Assembly (NCBI RefSeq): GCF_000350225.1
Contig: NW_005178524.1
Coordinates: forward strand, 1-34,961
Origin: Chondrus crispus
Lineage: Eukaryota > Rhodophyta > Florideophyceae > Gigartinales > Gigartinaceae
DNA length: 34,961 nucleotides
Reading direction: 5' to 3'
Shown here: piece by piece, positions 18,392-28,017 of the stretch
Position numbering within the stretch: position 1 is the first letter of the stretch
Layout: every line of letters starts with the position of its first letter
The notes under the pieces: model-generated
Told to the model about the DNA's origin: nothing
Databases searched by the model: none
The model's input: only the letters and a program-made list of their open reading frames with translations
Translations under genes and position numbers: made by a program

Positions 18392-20502
18392 GCCTTTCTC
18401 TCGAGAAGCACCGCGTCAGGGGAACTTTTGTAGCGGTACGTCATTAGCAGAGGAACAAACGTAACGCGAGGTGGGAGGTCGGAGTATTTAAGCCATTTGA
18501 TGGTCTGTTCTTCATCGATCTTGTCCAGTTCAGCATTGTGAGCACCTGCCCAGTCATTCGCGTCAGGATATCGTCGGGCTTGTTTGGTCGATTTGGGAGC
18601 AGGAGTAGCAGCGTCGATGGCTTCTGGGTCCGCGTGGAGTAGGTGGCACTTGAAGGCGGTACGCGTGTTGTGTACAGGGTCGTGAAGTGGAGTGTAGGGT
18701 TGGAAGTCTGTGGCTTGCACACGTTGATACTGCTGCGTTCGCATGTTCCTGACGACGATGTCATGTAGGTCCACTGCGTACATATACCTCGCTGGGTAGG
18801 AGCGAGGGTCTAATTTGCGCACTTTCGCTGGGTCTGTCTTGACGGTCGCTGTACCGGGTTGACCAAACGCAAACAAGCGGGTGGTCGAGGGGGCGGAGCC
18901 AAACCAATCCGTAAACGGGAGTTGCTGCGTCGTGGAGTGCCGTGTGATGTTGTACTTAAACACGGCATCGCGGACAGCATCCTCCCAGAAGACCGGCGGG
19001 AGGTTAGCATGGAATAGGGTAGCCCGTGCAGCGCTGAGGAGCGTGCCATTCAGTCGCTCTACGATACTGTTTCGCAGCGGGGTGTAAGGGATAGTCGGCC
19101 GGAGCTGAATTCCGTGGCTGTCATACACTTTTTGGGCAGCCTTGGAGAGGTATTCTCTCGCATTGTCGGTTGTGAAGATTCGTGGAGTTACTCCCTGCAG
19201 GTTGCGAATATAAGCGATGTTGGCCTCAGTAAACTTGAGTATGTCGCGCCGTGTGGCTGTGAAGTACGCTAGAATATACCGAGACTTGGTATCCACAAAA
19301 AGCACAAGATACTTGTTTCCGTGTATAGACGTAGGCGTGATGGGTTCGCAAGTGTCGGAAGAGATCGATAGGGCAACGTCGTATCTGTAGGTTGTTGGGT
19401 GGTACGGCTTGGGGCGGCGCTTACCATCCGCGCATCCGGAACAGGAAAGGCGCGGTGGAGGTTCCTTGAGGATGTCGGGGAGGGGCAGGAGGTTTTTTCG
19501 AGCCATATGTTGCAGAGTAGTTAGATGAACATGGTTGAATATGAGATGCCACTTATGAAATGCGGCATCTTTGGGCGACGGGGTAGGCAGAGCACCTTGT
19601 GGTGGTGATTGGTCAGGAAGTCGAAACGTGGGGGCAGGATCGCGCCGTTTACCATTGGACAAGGCTAACTGGTGTAGAGGACTAACAATCGGGCGGCTTG
19701 ATGTCTTACTAGTTGGTGCAGGGCCCGACCGAACGGAGGTGGGCGAACGGGAGGGCGGGAGGTCTGGAGTGAGCTTTGCAGGGGCAGGGGCGGTTCGGCT
19801 TGCTAGCCGTGGCAGGTTGCGTGTGGTAGTAGCCCGGGAGGAGGCGAGGTTGAGTACGTACGAACCATGGCGCCAACCGGCAGTGGCTACAGTGCGCGGG
19901 GGCTGGCCGTGTGTATCAAGCACATAGCCGGTGGAGGGGGTGAAGAGCACTGCGCCATATCGCTTGGCTAGGTCATGTGCGGAAAGGAGATTGTGGCGAA
20001 GTTGAGGGTTGTAGATGGCCGGTAGCTTAATGGTGTTCCCCTTCGCCGTTCGAATCCTCACGGTGGCCTGGTGGGTGGCAGAGCGCGAGATGGAGGTGGC
20101 AGTGTGCGTGGTTAGAGGTGCTGAGAGACGCTGCATATGGGCCGGCGGGTGGTTGATGTGGGTAGGATGTGCTGCAGAGTCAAGCAAGTACTTACGGTCA
20201 TGGGACACGGGATCACTTGGCTGTTGCATTTGACGGCCAAATCCTTGGAGTGCGTCCATGTCCAGAGCAGGGGCTTCATCATGCTCACCAGAATTCTCAT
20301 CTGCGTTTGCCTCGTTTGCTTGTGGCGGAGCAGCGCGACGGCCAAACTGGCGCTGACGGGGCCTGTAAGCGGGAGCTCCGCCTCCATCTCGATTGGGGGG
20401 TCTGTAAGCAGGCGCTGCGCCTCCGTCGCGGTTGCTCGGAGGGTTGATCTGGTTTAAGGCTTGACCGAGTTGGGCGAATTGGTTGACTGTGAGCCTTGGC
20501 AT
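18382..20502 (-). CDS. Copia E protease and integrase with RT stub (706 aa)
   Basis: Same phase as Gag. Residues 1-60 carry a repeated Arg/Asp/Gly-rich segment. The protease active site is L-L-D-S-A-A at 106-111 (Ala where DSGA has Gly), and NLLSAHDLAKRYGA follows. The integrase zinc region has His319 and His324 and Cys354-X2-Cys357. The core triad is Asp383, Asp446 (TTDNARE) and Glu482 (IVERLNG), with the D,D-35-E spacing. After the integrase tail the RT starts (AELDKIDEEQTIKWLKYSDL) and breaks off at ERKAR, where sequence from the end of RT follows in another phase. Integrase looks intact. The deletion removes roughly 200-250 residues, including the catalytic palm. Confidence 0.85.
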   Translation of the reverse strand: MPRLTVNQFAQLGQALNQINPPSNRDGGAAPAYRPPNRDGGGAPAYRPRQRQFGRRAAPPQANEANADENSGEHDEAPALDMDALQGFGRQMQQPSDPVSHDRKYLLDSAAHPTHINHPPAHMQRLSAPLTTHTATSISRSATHQATVRIRTAKGNTIKLPAIYNPQLRHNLLSAHDLAKRYGAVLFTPSTGYVLDTHGQPPRTVATAGWRHGSYVLNLASSRATTTRNLPRLASRTAPAPAKLTPDLPPSRSPTSVRSGPAPTSKTSSRPIVSPLHQLALSNGKRRDPAPTFRLPDQSPPQGALPTPSPKDAAFHKWHLIFNHVHLTTLQHMARKNLLPLPDILKEPPPRLSCSGCADGKRRPKPYHPTTYRYDVALSISSDTCEPITPTSIHGNKYLVLFVDTKSRYILAYFTATRRDILKFTEANIAYIRNLQGVTPRIFTTDNAREYLSKAAQKVYDSHGIQLRPTIPYTPLRNSIVERLNGTLLSAARATLFHANLPPVFWEDAVRDAVFKYNITRHSTTQQLPFTDWFGSAPSTTRLFAFGQPGTATVKTDPAKVRKLDPRSYPARYMYAVDLHDIVVRNMRTQQYQRVQATDFQPYTPLHDPVHNTRTAFKCHLLHADPEAIDAATPAPKSTKQARRYPDANDWAGAHNAELDKIDEEQTIKWLKYSDLPPRVTFVPLLMTYRYKSSPDAVLLERKARI

Positions 20503-20508
20503 TCCATG

Positions 20509-21483
20509 CTAATCGTTTGGGTTGCCGTGCTGCTGGCCGTAGCGTCCACGTCTGCCTGCATTGTCCGGCCGCGGGAACCTACGGCTCCAGTTATCGCCAT
20601 CGCGAGAACCGCGGGGCGTGAAAACGTCCATGGCTCCTTGGGCGTGGTGACAGCGGGTGATGTCGTGGTCCTTGTCAAAGTCTTTGACTTCTTGTAGACA
20701 GGAGTGAAAATCGTCTATCGTAGCATGCACGCCAGTAAACTTGAGCGTGCGAGTAGGATCTCTGCAATGAGGATGATCTCTGAGGGCCTTAACCATGAGA
20801 TTGACTGTAGTACGTTCATCGCTAATGCTGGGGTAGTCTGCAGCAACGATACGAGCCCGAAGGGCGCGGTGAGCGTCGATGAAGTCCTGAACTGAAAGCT
20901 TACGAGTAAGCCAGAGCGCTTTCGCTTCGGATTCAAGGATTTTGTGCACAAGGTGCGAGGGCTGTTTCAGTGCTGCTTCGAGGGCTCCGATAATTTCTGC
21001 CGGGAGCTTTTCGAAGTCGGTGCCAGGGATCAGATGCTGCACGGGGTCATCCAGACTGGCAAGGATGAGTGCGGCGAAACTGGAACAGGCCTTATCGAAG
21101 AAGGGGCGTTCCGAAGCAGGGACCTGCTCAAGGCTAAACTCTGTGTGGATAAGTTCGACAAGGTCGTGCTGCTTCAAGATCAGGCACAGAGCGCACTTCC
21201 AGGTAGAAAAGTTGGTGCGTGTGAGCTTGGGGAGAGTCTCGGTGAATCTCCAGCGAGGGTTGATGAGGTCAGGGAGCGCTTGGTGCAGTGCTTGCTTCGG
21301 CGAGGCAGGATCGTCCGGGTTGCCGTTGGACATGTTGAGAGCGTGTGTTCCTTCGGCTGCCGGCGAGTTGAGCCCAGGTCCAGAGTTCAGTCCAGATCGG
21401 TGCGGTGTCCCGAATCTGGCGGCGGCGGTTGCGATCGGGGTGGGCTGGGGGCGGAATGGTGGCTGGGGCGGAGCGATGCTCAA
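20509..21483 (-). CDS. Copia E Gag (324 aa)
   Basis: The frame starts 76 bases after the primer site. An N-terminal Pro/Ala-rich leader precedes a copia Gag core: LTRTNFSTWKCALCLILKQH near residues 88-107, then helices through FIDAHRALRARIV and a VKALRDHPHC segment. No CCHC zinc knuckle is visible; the C-terminus is Arg/Gly-rich (RRFPRPDNAGRRGRYGQQHG). It ends at an amber codon (20509-20511), and the pol frame continues in the same phase, with an ATG three codons on. So either Gag-Pol is made by read-through or the amber is a CAG-to-TAG mutation. Confidence 0.8.
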   Translation of the reverse strand: MSIAPPQPPFRPQPTPIATAAARFGTPHRSGLNSGPGLNSPAAEGTHALNMSNGNPDDPASPKQALHQALPDLINPRWRFTETLPKLTRTNFSTWKCALCLILKQHDLVELIHTEFSLEQVPASERPFFDKACSSFAALILASLDDPVQHLIPGTDFEKLPAEIIGALEAALKQPSHLVHKILESEAKALWLTRKLSVQDFIDAHRALRARIVAADYPSISDERTTVNLMVKALRDHPHCRDPTRTLKFTGVHATIDDFHSCLQEVKDFDKDHDITRCHHAQGAMDVFTPRGSRDGDNWSRRFPRPDNAGRRGRYGQQHGNPND

Positions 21484-21558
21484 CGCGATGTGTGGAGGCG
21501 GAGCAAGGCTCTACGCTGGTAGTGAGACTGGGTTGATCGTGCAGTGGTGCAAGGTGTA

Positions 21559-21568
21559 GCCCATAACC
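21559..21568 (-). promoter_or_regulatory. Primer-binding site, copia-type half-tRNA (initiator Met)
   Basis: Immediately after the 5' LTR the minus strand reads GGTTATGGGC. This is complementary to the anticodon arm of initiator tRNA-Met (GCCCATAACC, with anticodon CAT), and the same 10 bases open the primer site of Drosophila copia, which is primed by a cleaved half-tRNA. The match supports both the LTR boundary and the priming mode. Confidence 0.8.
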
Positions 21569-21680
21569 TGTGAAGGTGGAAGCCACCCTCTCGGTCGTTG
21601 ACCCGACCGACGTCGGCGCTTTATTTACACACAGGAGGTGACACTAAAAACAGCACAAATTGCAGTTTCTCCCAATGACA
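21569..21680 (-). repeat. Copia E 5' LTR (112 bp)
   Basis: TG...CA ends, followed outside by the CCGAC duplication. At 112 bp this is short for an LTR. Confidence 0.92.
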
Positions 21681-21685
21681 CCGAC

Positions 21686-23883
21686 CACCGATGGCGACCA
21701 CCGCGACCACCGACCTATCATCAACAAGCGCGCAAGAAGCGACGTCAAATGCTCATATCGGAGCATTTTGTGGCCGGTGGGCTGTGACCTGTGTATGGAC
21801 CTTTATTAGTTCGCGCTGTCAGTAGTGCGTATATATAGCTGATGGCACGAGGGTGCACTATTGAAGGGTACCTACTGTATGTGGACTTATGCAAGAATCA
21901 CTCGGACACCTGGTCGTCTGAGAAGACATACGGTGCCTCCTACGATATAGTGCTATTGCGTGACACACCTCTAGCCATGGCACTATTGGGGGTATGGCAC
22001 TATATAAAGGAGGCTCAAATACATATATTTGGGGACAAAGCACACTGCTAACACAAACAAAACAAAGCCTGTATAACACAACTAAATAACTTCATCCTTT
22101 GAGTACTGAACCATGCCGGATGATACACGTGTGAGCTTATGATAACCTGTGCCAGAGGGTGAGCCATAGCACTATATAGAGGGAAGAACTACGAAAGTAG
22201 GCACTATTGAGCGACCCCCCTGTACTGTATTTGATGAGATGAGAGGTCACGCGTCTCAATCTGCCGCTTGAAGGCAAGTCAAGATTTTCACTCGATTGTG
22301 TGGAGAGCCTATCGTACAGAGTTATAGAAGTATTTAAATATGATTTCAAGCATGAAAAGCAATTACGACAAGGCGAATACGGGCAAGCTTTCTTGAAGCA
22401 GAGTAAGAATTTACATTCACTCACTACTACCGTAATGAATGTGAATATAGACCCAAGCTCCGAAGAACAGGTAACAAGAAGTGAATCCTGTAACTACAAG
22501 AAATAACAACGGTATTGCAAGAGCCAGCTGTGCTACCGAGTACCCCCGTTTCGGGACAGTGCGTCGGGATCAAGCAGACAGGTACCGTGGTTATTCGCTT
22601 TCTGGTACAGTACGAAGGTACCTCGAAAAAAGAGCCGAGATGACTTGCAGAAATACCCTCCTGTGTTAGAGGGGGTTAGTATCATTTATGGGCACGAAAT
22701 CGTACTACAATCAAAATTCTAACAGCTCGGGTATACACGTAGACATAGTGGAGGAGCATAGCTACTTCGCAAGTAGAAAGGGCACAAAGGAAACTTTCTC
22801 GATTCCATTTCTCACTTCTGAGTGTTGCTTCTTCCGGTGTTACGCCCAGCTAATCGAAAAAAGAGATCTACATACATCTCACTTGGCCGGCGCTGAAGTC
22901 CACTGTGCTTTCCGAACCAAATCACCAGTGAATGATGCTGTGGTTTCGTGGTATAAGCAAACTGCCGGTGCTCGGGTTCTCTAACCTTCGGATGGAGAAT
23001 GTGTTCTATGTAAAGAGGATAATTCACATAATGTATTCCACTTTCCTTAAACGTTACTAGAATACGGGTCTATGTACTCTGCACGGCAGAATCAGTTCGA
23101 CCAGTTGCAAAATGACACTTGAGACCGGGCAGGGGTAATGCAGTGCTTTAAAATCAGAGGGTTGCGTAGTTGCACGCAAATATGCACAGTACATCAGGTT
23201 GCTGATATAATCTGTAAGCGTAGCATTTAAGTGCTGCCTCCCCCAATGAGGGTCGTTCTTTCCAGATATTCGATGCACAGTACAATACCTTGTTGTGCAC
23301 AGGCTTGATTTTGCATTCTGATTTCGCGTTCTGGCTCGAATTGTATGGCCCAAACAGCATTGCCCATACTGCAAAAACACACCTTTTTGCCTATTCGTAT
23401 AATGTATCGGGTATAAGAATAGCCAAAACAACAAAGTTACGTGCATAGAATCACCTTTTTGGCGTCTCTTGTATAGGGAATGAACATGTCTATATACGCT
23501 ACAAACAAGAATAATATTCGCGTAACATATTATGTTCGCGTGGCGTATGCGCATACGCCAGGCATGCCTTGATGGGGAGATCACTGTGCTGTCAAACAGG
23601 AGAGCAAAGTATTGAGGCAATTCCATAAAATGATGTATTTTACGGGCGGGAAGAGCAATTTCTTGTCAAGAGTGATGCGATCGGCAACTTGCTTGCTGGA
23701 AACATGTGGAAGGCTGAGGGCAAGAGGCTCGTAATGTAAATTTTCTTTGAGAACCCCAGTCTCCGGTGGTATTTATGCTAAAAAAGAATACTGGACCAAT
23801 GATGACACAGCTTCATCAATTTCGGATATAGCGATCTACTTGACACGCTTTTCTGAAGATGCAGCACGATTACGTCACAATAT
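21686..23883. other. AT-rich non-coding region between copia elements E and C
   Basis: No convincing gene in 2.2 kb. Visible structure: an 8-bp hairpin (21747-21754/21761-21768) followed by TTTT; five GCACTAT strings between 21855 and 22209; a perfect 20-bp palindrome at 23541-23560. A 189-codon frame on the minus strand (23057-23626) has no domain and irregular composition. A 58-codon open segment (about 23735-23910, plus) runs into the LTR of element C and may be an old coding fragment. Confidence 0.4.
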
Positions 23884-24181
23884 TGTGGGATTTCGTGAGG
23901 AACTCCTTTAAAGAATTAGAAAAGAGATTTTTATTAAAGTGTCAATGGACAGGTCTACGACCGACCGTCCGAGCCCGTGCCAAGTCCGTGCAGTCGGACA
24001 GTTTTCGCAGGTAGGCTCTGCGTTTTGACATAAACCTCTGGCCCGGTACAAACCTACAGTCCGCAGCGCGAGCCCTACTCATATACTACTCAACCCTTAC
24101 AGTATCATAAAGAAAGACAAGTTCTGACGCATCCAGCAATTAGAGAAATGGATGCGCCTCCATATCATACATTGTTTCACA
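23884..24181 (-). repeat. Copia C 3' LTR (298 bp)
   Basis: TGTGGGATTTCG...TTTCACA on the plus strand. It is a near-identical direct copy of 30879-31184, with about eight substitutions and small indels. The RNase H frame ends inside its first bases (stop at 24177-24179), as expected of a 3' LTR. Confidence 0.85.
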
Positions 24182-24710
24182 CTGCCACTTTTCCGATGGC
24201 AGAACTTGGCTGTGTACGATGAATCCACTTCTTCACCGGACTGCGGTCATAACCACTATTCATCAGGTTCTCAAGGGCATTGTTAGGGGTTTCCTTTGTG
24301 AGACCGTCTGCTATGTTGTGTTCCGACGAAACAAGGCCTACGTGCGAGATTTCTTGTCGGTTATAGCATTCCCTAGCTGACGCTATGTCTATCATGAGCC
24401 TTTTCTCAGTCGTTGACGAACCTTTGGTAATCACATCAACCATCTGAAGTGAGTCGGTCAGCATGTGAAGTGGGATCTTCATTCAAAAGGTTGTCTCCAA
24501 ATCATGTCTCAGAATAAAGGCTCAGTCAAAACCGGAGGCAAAAGCGTATACCTCTCCTCCTAGAATAGACCTGACCACTCTTTTCGACTTTCTGCTTGAA
24601 TACTCCAGTATGTGAGCACGATCTGAACTATCAAATAGCAAAATTATGAGCCCGAGTTGTGATGAAAGATCATCGTTTCCGGCAAAAGAAGCATAAGTGT
24701 AAACCCTCAT
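24177..24710 (-). pseudogene. Copia C RNase H, frameshifted
   Basis: Two pieces. 24710-24522 carries YASFAGNDDLSSQLGLI and RSILGGEVYAFASGFD (first catalytic positions). 24482-24177 carries MLTDSLQMVDVITKGSSTTE and HNIADGLTKE. A frame break lies between them, and the join to RT is also shifted. The sequence closely parallels RNase H of element D. Confidence 0.8.
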
Positions 24711-25800
24711 GTGAAGAGAGTCTTTTTTTCAATGGGAAGAAAGTTAAACACCTGCAATGTGTCCCCTTCAGATGTTTAACAGTGCAATTGAAAGCTTTTA
24801 GTTTTTCCGTCCCGAAAGTCTTCTCCGTTACTTGTGCGGCTTTGTTAATGGCACAGAGAGCGTCCGGACGTGTGTAGCCAATCCAAGCGAGAACGGACCG
24901 GTAAGACCTAAAACGTGCAAATGATGCGTCCATTGGTATAGGCTTAAGCTTCTTTGTATACTCTTTCTGTGTAACTGAGAACGAGCCGTCTGGATGGGTT
25001 TTGATAGAGGTTCCGAAGAACTCAAAATTATCCCAAAGTCGTTCTTTTGAGTCAAACTTCTTAAGAGAAAGTTTGGTAAGCTCTTTCATATCATCGTTTC
25101 CACCAATGCAACTGTCGTCCACGTACATTCCAAGCAGTCCGTCAAGGTCTTCCTTGTTTCGTTTCACATAAAAGGAGGTATCACCAAGTAGAGGAACTAA
25201 GCCTAATTCATGCTTGACATGACGGTCAACTGTAACTCCGCAGTAGTTTTCAGCGTCTGTCATGCCATACAGAGGTTTAAGAAGTTCGAGTATGTCCTCC
25301 TCACAAAGACCGAAATACTTCAGGTCTGTTCTTTTTGGGAGGAGAAATAACTTCCGTGTCAGCTTGTCCTCGCTTTGGAGGTAGGCTTGTCTCACGTCAT
25401 GAGAGAAGAGGGGAAATCCTTTGATCGCCGATACCGACACGATGATTCGAGTCGAACTTTGACGTAGAGATGTAATGTTGTGGACCATATGTGCTTTTTC
25501 TTGGTCGCGGTTTCCTTGGGCAACGTAGCGAGCCTTAGAGCGTTCGTCAGCGGAACCTAAGTTCTTCAAAGTGAGGACGAAACGACCACTTAGGACATTT
25601 TCCCTGTGTGGTAACGAGGCTTTAGGAATTACTTGCCATGTTTCTCTTTTTTGCAGTCCGTTCACCTCCTCCTTCATGGCCATATAGAACTTCGATGACG
25701 TTGTAGCGATGTCGCTTTGATCAATGACCTGTGTCATGAGTGCTTGCGTTATCGACGGGATCTCATTTCTCGTGAGCATGTCTGGAGTGGCTACCGGCAT
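24670..25800 (-). pseudogene. Copia C reverse transcriptase (376-aa open part)
   Basis: Copia RT with ERSKARYVAQGNRDQ near 86-100, FPLFSHDVRQAYLQS in the palm, ELLKPLYGMTDAE, and the catalytic box MYVDDS at about 225-230. RPDALCAINKAAQVTE and the connection to RNase H follow. The domain is complete, but the frame runs out after TVKLHKGT-like sequence, where RNase H continues in another phase, and the integrase upstream overlaps in a different phase. Closest relative in the window is element D. Confidence 0.85.
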
Positions 25801-26528
25801 ATGTTCATCCTGTCGAATGGTGTCGCTAAACCCGTTGGTTGTTGGAGGAGGAGTCCCCCTGATTCTTCAAGTATCGTGTCAATGTCCCTTAACACATCTT
25901 CATTGTCGGCAGTGAAGTTATATGAATCGTCGTTATTCACTGCAGTCGGTGCTATTTCTGGGATCACAGGAGGGCTGTTGTACGATTTAACTTTGTCGAT
26001 TGATACGTTCATAATCTTTCCTTCGACCTGAATCGTTACAATTTTGTCTTTGACATCAAGAACAAGATATGGTCCAGTCCATTGGTCCTCCGGCTTTTCT
26101 CGATAGAGAAGTACACGGGAGCCTATTACGATATCATTGTCCGCTGCGGTTGGGACGTTCATGCGCACGGCCTTAGATATTCGTTCCTTGGACATGAAAG
26201 ACGCCATCTCCTTTCGCGCGGATTCCATTGCTTTCATACGGTCCATCTGCGCGGGCAAGTCCATAGGAACAATTGGTATCCTTGGCATCGCGCCAAACAC
26301 AAGGAGCGTGGGCACCAAACCAAGATATCCTGCTGTGTCATTCATTGCTTTTAATGACAACGAGAGACAGTGACTCCTTTCACTCCCTTAGTGTTCGAGT
26401 CGAAATTTGCGATAAATATCCCTCAGAAAGGCATGGTATCGCTCTCCAACGCCCAAAGCGTTGTGGCTCTGCACTCCGGACTGGAAGTGTTTGATTCCCG
26501 CCAACAGCAAGAGCGTCTTACATCGTTG
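25791..26528 (-). pseudogene. Copia C integrase C-terminal part
   Basis: From about 26360 the frame reads SLKAMNDTAGYLGLVPTLLV, a helix-rich segment, GSRVLLYREKPEDQWTGPYL (SH3-like integrase tail) and an acidic linker into RT. The stretch 26361-26528, which should carry the catalytic Glu, lies in other frames after a stop at 26529-26531. Confidence 0.75.
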
Positions 26529-27161
26529 TTACTTGAACTGTGGTCCCTGATCTGTTGCCATCGCGTCGGGATAACCGATGTACACACAAACCCAAATGTT
26601 CATGAATGTGTTCCAAGTTGCCTCTGCAGTCTCCTCTCCGAGGAATGCAGCTGCAGAGAACTTTGTGTCCTTGTCCACAACATGCAATACTGGTGTATCC
26701 AGATACATAAGATCTAAACATAAGGTTCTCTTGAACACGACATCCGCATCAGGTATTAAAACTCTGAAACGATGAGGGGCCCGACTGCGACGTTGACAAA
26801 GGTCGCACGTAGAGCTGATTCGCTTCAAAGTCCTGAGTACTTCCGGTGATGTCTTATCGGGTTCAGCACGGCTCATTACGTAGTAAAGGCGCTCAGAATC
26901 AGGGTGATGAAAGTGTCTGTGTACTTTCATGAGTTCAGATTCCGTAAATAATATGTTCGGCCCCCATACATAGTACAGGTGGCCAAGTTTCTTCCGAAGG
27001 CATATCTGCCATCCTTCAAGCTTTGAAGATAGAATGCACTTATCCGTGTCAAGTACCATCTTGTATTTCTCCATGTTGTCCAGTCCAAGGAGAAAGGGAA
27101 CATTGGTATCTACAACTTCGACCGGAGTGAAATGAAGTGCGTTGGTGCTATTGGGACTCAC
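26529..27161 (-). pseudogene. Copia C protease end and integrase core
   Basis: It begins in the C-terminal protease motif (VPFLLGLDNMEKYKMVLD). The integrase zinc-binding region is VHRHFHHPDSERLYYVM with CDLCQR. Core Asp 1 is in CLDLMYLDTP and Asp 2 in ATDQGPQF, after which the frame stops. Identical spacing is seen in element D. The third catalytic residue is in another frame. Confidence 0.8.
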
Positions 27162-27408
27162 ACTGTCAACAAACCAAGCCCGACATGTTTGTGCGTCTCA
27201 AAGCTGAAAATGTTCCTGGAATTTGATGCTGAAGGGCTGAATGGGACATTGAACAAGCTACAGTACGCCTTGGCTTGCTCGACACCAACGACAGACCTTT
27301 AAGCGGCGGAATCTATGCATATCCTCTGGAAGGGGTCGCCTACAGTCACGTTCCATGACTTGCTTGTGAGGTAAACGTGGCTTATAGCTTCGCCGTCTGA
27401 GTCGGTGG
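27162..27408 (-). pseudogene. Copia C protease active-site segment, nonsense-mutated
   Basis: The minus strand reads DPFQRICIDSAA, then TAA (27301-27299), then RSVVGVEQAKAYCSLFNV. This is the copia aspartic-protease active site with D-S-A-A (usual DSGA) and a stop in the loop just after it. A frameshift and further stops follow before the LLG motif at about 27090. The upstream end of the segment is the GGTGG copy bordering the solo LTR. Confidence 0.75.
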
Positions 27409-28017
27409 TGTAGTATAAGCACCCCCAACGACGAGGGGGGTGAGTACTGACAGTTCGGAAAGACCTCAATCGGCGGGAAGATAAAAGCAGGGCCCACCCA
27501 CGGTACCGAGCACGGGCTCGAGGTAGCGGTGGTAGAGCGGGATCGGGGAGGACACGCGCACGCGCGAGCGGTTCTACGCCTCGACGCCCCGGAGCAGTAC
27601 TGGGTGACGATCCAGTACCGACGGGCGGAGGCGGAGCCGGCTCGTGGGCGTGCTGCGCGCGTCTTCAACCCGCGCGCAGTGCTACTCCTAGGTAAAACGA
27701 ACGGAAATACCTCAGAGTAAGCGGGCGGACCAAGGTGGAAGATCCTTGAAAAGTCCGTGCTTGTCGTCCTCCACCGCCGGCGGTCCGCTCATATTTAATA
27801 TACAGAGTCACCTATCATAACATTACAGTAGTGCAGGTCGGTCAGCACTGTAGTGCTGTCAGCCGTCGGGGCTGGCAGCACACGTGTCGTACACGTGTGT
27901 GCGCGCGCCCCCGTACACGTGGGGTACACGTGTGCGCGCGCACTGAGGTACTGTAGAGCTCGGCTCTACATTTACAAATCTAATCTAAATCTAATTCCGG
28001 GAGGGGGATATGCTACA
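27409..28017 (-). mobile_element. Solo LTR of the gypsy A family, nested in copia C (609 bp)
   Basis: TGTAGTATAA...ATATGCTACA ends match those of LTR A (4349-5020), and long internal blocks align, including GATCCAGTACCGACGGGCGG. It is flanked by perfect GGTGG on both sides (27404-27408 and 28018-28022). No internal gypsy sequence remains, so it arose by recombination between two LTRs after a full element inserted between the gag and protease regions of copia C. Confidence 0.92.

Larger units (their letters stand above)
17524..21680 (-). mobile_element. Ty1/copia element E, complete ends but RT core deleted (4,157 bp)
   Basis: Two 112-bp direct LTRs (17524-17635 and 21569-21680) differ at six positions. 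Both outer sides carry CCGAC (17519-17523 and 21681-21685), a perfect 5-bp target duplication. Minus-strand order: 5' LTR, primer site, gag, protease/integrase, a remnant of RT, RNase H, 3' LTR. The RT palm is missing, so the copy is non-autonomous. About 5% LTR divergence suggests an insertion that is not recent. Confidence 0.92.

Noticed and set aside
23057..23626. 189-codon minus-strand frame
   Set aside because: No domain, erratic composition, alternative overlapping frames and no context; probably chance.
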